Notes under the pieces: model-generated
The model's input: the letters and a program-made list of their open reading frames with translations, nothing else
Databases searched by the model: none
Told to the model about the DNA's origin: nothing
From: Desulfobacter sp.
GTDB lineage: Bacteria > Desulfobacterota > Desulfobacteria > Desulfobacterales > Desulfobacteraceae
NCBI GenBank assembly: GCA_028768525.1
Contig: CP054837.1
Coordinates: 1,780,001 to 1,844,000, forward strand
Direction: 5' to 3'
DNA length: 64,000 nt
Program-made: the position numbers and the translations under genes
In this document: positions 63,532-64,000 of the stretch, piece by piece
Layout: every line of letters begins with the position of its first letter
How positions within the stretch are numbered: position 1 is the first letter of the stretch

Positions 63532-64000
63532 TCACCTTCTACGCTCCTTAAAATCTATGAACGGCTTTTTTATTTTCCAAATCAGAAACCAGAGTAGGAC
63601 TTTGACTCCCATACGCAATACATCAAGCTTTTTTCCCGGCTCACTTACACAAGAAAAGGCATTCCAAAATTCCCTGAGAACAAAAAAATAGGTCCGTGTG
63701 ATAAACCGCCATCTCAGGTGGCGTACCCTTTTATTTCCGTGTATAAAATCCTGGAGGGCCCACGAGAACCTTATAATTTTATAGATCTGTTTCTCGGTGA
63801 GATGTTCGATATAGGGAGGCATGGTTTTCAAGACAGGGCTTTCAACATAACAGAGGTCCACCTTGAAATCATCATCAAACCAATCGAACGCCTCGGACAA
63901 CACGCCCCTTTGATGTGCCATATTCTCAAGCTCGGTTTTAGGCATTATAAAAAGCGGAGACAGACCGCTGAACCCCTTATGGTATGCCAATTGCTCTATT
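63532..64000 (-). CDS. C-terminal part of another B12-type radical SAM protein (partial)
   Basis: The frame is open at the window edge and reads through about 155 residues to a stop at 63532. LFIMPKTELENMAHQRG resembles the segment l.i.PGTpl...A...G found after the barrel in B12-binding radical SAM proteins, and the rest is a basic helical tail with a hydrophobic stretch near residue 130. The barrel and the cluster cysteines lie outside the window. It appears to be the upstream neighbour of the 499-residue radical SAM gene in the same run. Confidence 0.6.
   Translation of the reverse strand, partial: IEQLAYHKGFSGLSPLFIMPKTELENMAHQRGVLSEAFDWFDDDFKVDLCYVESPVLKTMPPYIEHLTEKQIYKIIRFSWALQDFIHGNKRVRHLRWRFITRTYFFVLREFWNAFSCVSEPGKKLDVLRMGVKVLLWFLIWKIKKPFIDFKERRR

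Noticed and set aside
1..64000. CRISPR array, insertion sequence, rRNA or prophage
   Set aside because: No regular repeat-spacer pattern, transposase, integrase, rRNA or phage structural gene was recognised on either strand.

Overview
The window looks like a chromosomal segment of a Gram-negative, probably Desulfobacterota (Desulfobacteraceae-like) bacterium. This is inferred from protein style: GyrA lacks the insertions of the gamma-proteobacterial form, the CoA-ligand thiolases and nucleotidyl-cyclase/TPR proteins look deltaproteobacterial, and a large nonulosonic-acid/surface-glycan island is present. No marker gene fixes the species.

Region 1 (1-15.5 kb, GC-rich, mostly housekeeping): gyrA (partial), an AI-2E family permease, a 51-residue membrane peptide, an acetyl-CoA acetyltransferase, a coupled TANGO2/NRDE plus thiolase-like pair, a zinc-ribbon/pseudokinase/trypsin-like protease/TPR fusion, a der-rarA operon and an adenylate-cyclase/TPR protein. 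Between 15.5 and 16.4 kb lie a frameshifted gene remnant and a small coiled-coil gene with its own promoter and terminator.

Region 2 (16.4-31.9 kb) is a nonulosonic (sialic-like) acid region around a tRNA-Lys/tRNA-Glu pair. It holds pseC, pseG, pseI, pseF and pseB, a second NeuB-family synthase, an acetamidino module (sugar amidotransferase + HisF-like + HisH-like), two large putative glycan transfer proteins on the plus strand, and a Gfo/Idh dehydrogenase followed by a fused N-acetyltransferase/aminotransferase (WbpD-WbpE type). PseH and the WbpA/WbpI steps are not in the window.

Region 3 (32-64 kb, visibly more AT-rich) is one uninterrupted minus-strand run of about 29 genes, many joined by four-base ATGA overlaps. 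It encodes glycosyltransferases, at least six SAM-methyltransferase-like proteins, two asparagine-synthetase-like amidotransferases, a sulfotransferase, an O-acetyltransferase, an SGNH hydrolase, a FemAB/GNAT-like protein, a GT-C-like membrane protein, a NodU/CmcH carbamoyltransferase and five complete or partial radical SAM enzymes plus one partial B12-type one. Together these look like a locus that builds and heavily decorates a surface glycan (O-antigen, capsule or flagellin glycan). The combination of amidation, carbamoylation, sulfation, methylation and radical chemistry is the most unusual aspect. The exact glycan and its carrier cannot be read from sequence alone.
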